A stretch of 35,776 nucleotides of DNA, taken from contig JABFQW010000150.1 in NCBI GenBank assembly GCA_013141455.1, positions 1 to 35,776 of the forward strand. The letters are read 5' to 3'. The first letter of the stretch is position 1; each line of letters opens with the position of its first letter. This document shows, one piece after another, positions 34,531 to 35,776 of the stretch. This DNA is from Bacteroidales bacterium (GTDB lineage Bacteria > Bacteroidota > Bacteroidia > Bacteroidales > F082). The notes below the pieces were generated by a model. It was not told the DNA's origin, ran no database searches, and saw only the letters and a list, made by a program, of their open reading frames with translations. A program made the translations under genes and the position numbers.

Positions 34531-35776
34531 ATGAAAAACACCCTATTATTCAGTATGCTCGCTTTTTTAAGCTTGAGCAATATTGCAAATGCACAGGTTC
34601 CTGTTTTCGAAAAATCGTTCGAAGTTACAAACAGGGCTAAAAGAGGATTTTTAGAAAGTATTGAAATGAACAAAGAGAAAGGGACCATCGATTTGATTTA
34701 TGCATTACCTAATGCTTACACAACTGATAGGGAGCGATTTTTAAATATAGTAAATACCAACGCGTCAGGTAAGGCAAAATACGAAGTCTATTCTTACGAT
34801 AAAGACCTGAATCCGTTGGGGACATCCCGTGAAGAAGAACGGATGTCGCGATACCGGTGGAAAGATTATTCATACACAACGGTTGAGCCAACAATAAAAC
34901 TATCCTGCCTTTGCTTATCTTTTAAACAAGTTCAAACGACTGCTACCTACAATTGGTTTTCAGGCTATAAAAAAACCAATAAAGTTATTGATAGAGTAAA
35001 GGCAGAAAATGATGACGGTGGAAACTATACGTTTACCGGTATTACTTACGATTTATATGCAGACAAATCGATCTTAACCATTGCGGGCAAAAAAGTTAAA
35101 AAAGACCCCATGAAAGCATTTATGCTTTATGATATTTTACGTGTAGATAATGATGTAAATATTCAGATAGCTGATACTCTTAACTTTAAATACAGCAATT
35201 CAATCATTTATTCGGCTCCGTTAAAGGACCAAAAAGATGAAACGAATGACGAATTAGCCCGAGATTGGATTATCGTATTTGCGTCGATGAAGGGAACAGC
35301 AGCAAAAGCTACTGATTTAACCTATGTGCGTATAAGTCCGAAAGGAAAAGTACTCGAAAACTTCGCGTTTGATTCTCCTTCCAATGCATGGCATATTGAA
35401 GGATCTTACGAGCAAAATGGCGCTGTTTATCTTTATGGATCGGCAATAACAAAAGATCCGGTCAAAAAATATTATGCAGATATAGTAAACAAAGGGTGGG
35501 ACAAATTAATCTACACAAATTTTCAAATTGGCAAAATTTCGAATGGAAAATTAGATTTTATCAGTTCTATCTCGTTTGACGATCTTCAGGCAAAACAAAC
35601 AAAACCGGCTAATCAAAAGAAAGTATTGGAACTTGATGGAAAAGAATGTAATACAAGCGGGATTCACGTTCTAAATACCGGTGAAATTCTCATCACATAT
35701 CAGGATTACGAAATTAAATCTGGTATAAATCAACAAACAGAATTCTATAAAAAACAGAATAATGTATTTCTATTTC
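34531..35776 (+). CDS. Exported protein of unknown function (partial, runs off the window)
   Basis: An open frame from ATG 34531 to the window edge encodes at least 415 residues without a stop. It begins with a clear signal peptide (MKNTLLFSMLAFLSLSNIAN, cleavage near NAQV). The mature part is rich in alternating hydrophobic and polar residues and Tyr/Asp/Gly, for example YTFTGITYDLYADKSILTI, DWIIVFASMKGTAAKATDL and GAVYLYGSAITKD, suggesting a beta-rich, perhaps beta-propeller-like fold. I do not recognise the family. The segment SFEVTNRAKRGFLES near the N-terminus has no match I can name. It lies downstream of a sensor kinase/regulator pair and may be a target or signal partner; that is inference. 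The last codon is incomplete. Confidence 0.75.
   Translation, partial: MKNTLLFSMLAFLSLSNIANAQVPVFEKSFEVTNRAKRGFLESIEMNKEKGTIDLIYALPNAYTTDRERFLNIVNTNASGKAKYEVYSYDKDLNPLGTSREEERMSRYRWKDYSYTTVEPTIKLSCLCLSFKQVQTTATYNWFSGYKKTNKVIDRVKAENDDGGNYTFTGITYDLYADKSILTIAGKKVKKDPMKAFMLYDILRVDNDVNIQIADTLNFKYSNSIIYSAPLKDQKDETNDELARDWIIVFASMKGTAAKATDLTYVRISPKGKVLENFAFDSPSNAWHIEGSYEQNGAVYLYGSAITKDPVKKYYADIVNKGWDKLIYTNFQIGKISNGKLDFISSISFDDLQAKQTKPANQKKVLELDGKECNTSGIHVLNTGEILITYQDYEIKSGINQQTEFYKKQNNVFLF

Noticed and set aside
1-35776. CRISPR arrays, tRNA or rRNA genes, prophage or conjugative modules
   Set aside because: No regularly spaced repeats, no tRNA-like cloverleaf or rRNA sequence, and no phage structural, integrase or transfer genes were recognised on either strand by eye.

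Overview
The window reads as a chromosomal segment of a Bacteroidota bacterium, most likely a Bacteroidales/Marinilabiliales-type lineage; the genus cannot be named from the sequence. The pointers are an AT-rich genome, repeated Bacteroidota -7 promoter elements (TAnnTTTG) in front of genes with little Shine-Dalgarno signal, and Bacteroidota-style proteins: an OmpP1/FadL-type outer membrane protein, a Nif3 plus C4 zinc-ribbon pair, DUF3995, a periplasmic-TPR histidine kinase, and relics of IS1634/IS4 transposases and of a DUF4143 ATPase.

Layout. Positions 1-5100 hold an outer membrane beta-barrel protein, then on the minus strand a TPR protein and the zinc-ribbon/Nif3 pair. Positions 5384-8030 are a tight plus-strand operon, lpxK - purine nucleoside phosphorylase - lpxH, combining two lipid A enzymes with purine salvage. 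Positions 8038-10727 carry an apparently orphan Phd/YefM antitoxin with its own promoter and operator, GAPDH, a DUF3995 membrane protein and a complete antitoxin/RelE-ParE toxin pair. Positions 10878-15975 carry an M20 dipeptidase and, convergent to it, dsbD (with a perfect 22-bp inverted repeat between them), then tilS.

Positions 16070-25571 are a metabolic centre. The ferredoxin-dependent 2-oxoacid (probably 2-oxoglutarate) oxidoreductase korAB runs left. A 2x[4Fe-4S] ferredoxin gene, then sucA-sucB (E1 and E2 of the NAD-linked 2-oxoglutarate dehydrogenase) and nadB, run right. Two alternative enzymes for the same TCA step are therefore divergently encoded around a ferredoxin, which suggests a facultative or redox-switching lifestyle. 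No E3 (lpd) gene is present here.

After a gamma-carbonic anhydrase gene, positions 26227-28020 are a graveyard: decayed IS3-like, IS4 and IS1634 transposases, a truncated lipoprotein start and the tail of a DUF4143 ATPase. Intact genes resume with a short ferredoxin/flavodoxin-type NAD(P)H reductase followed by two radical-SAM methylthiotransferases (miaB-like and mtaB). The right end has a TPR histidine kinase and a NarL-type response regulator separated by one base, an unusually structured 309-bp intergenic region, and the start of an unrecognised exported protein cut by the window edge.

No rRNA, tRNA, CRISPR array or prophage was seen. No clearly novel defence or biosynthetic system was found. 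The most promising points are the reductase/methylthiotransferase grouping, the korAB-ferredoxin-sucAB arrangement with a dyad upstream of the ferredoxin promoter, and the interleaved inverted repeats near 34300-34392.
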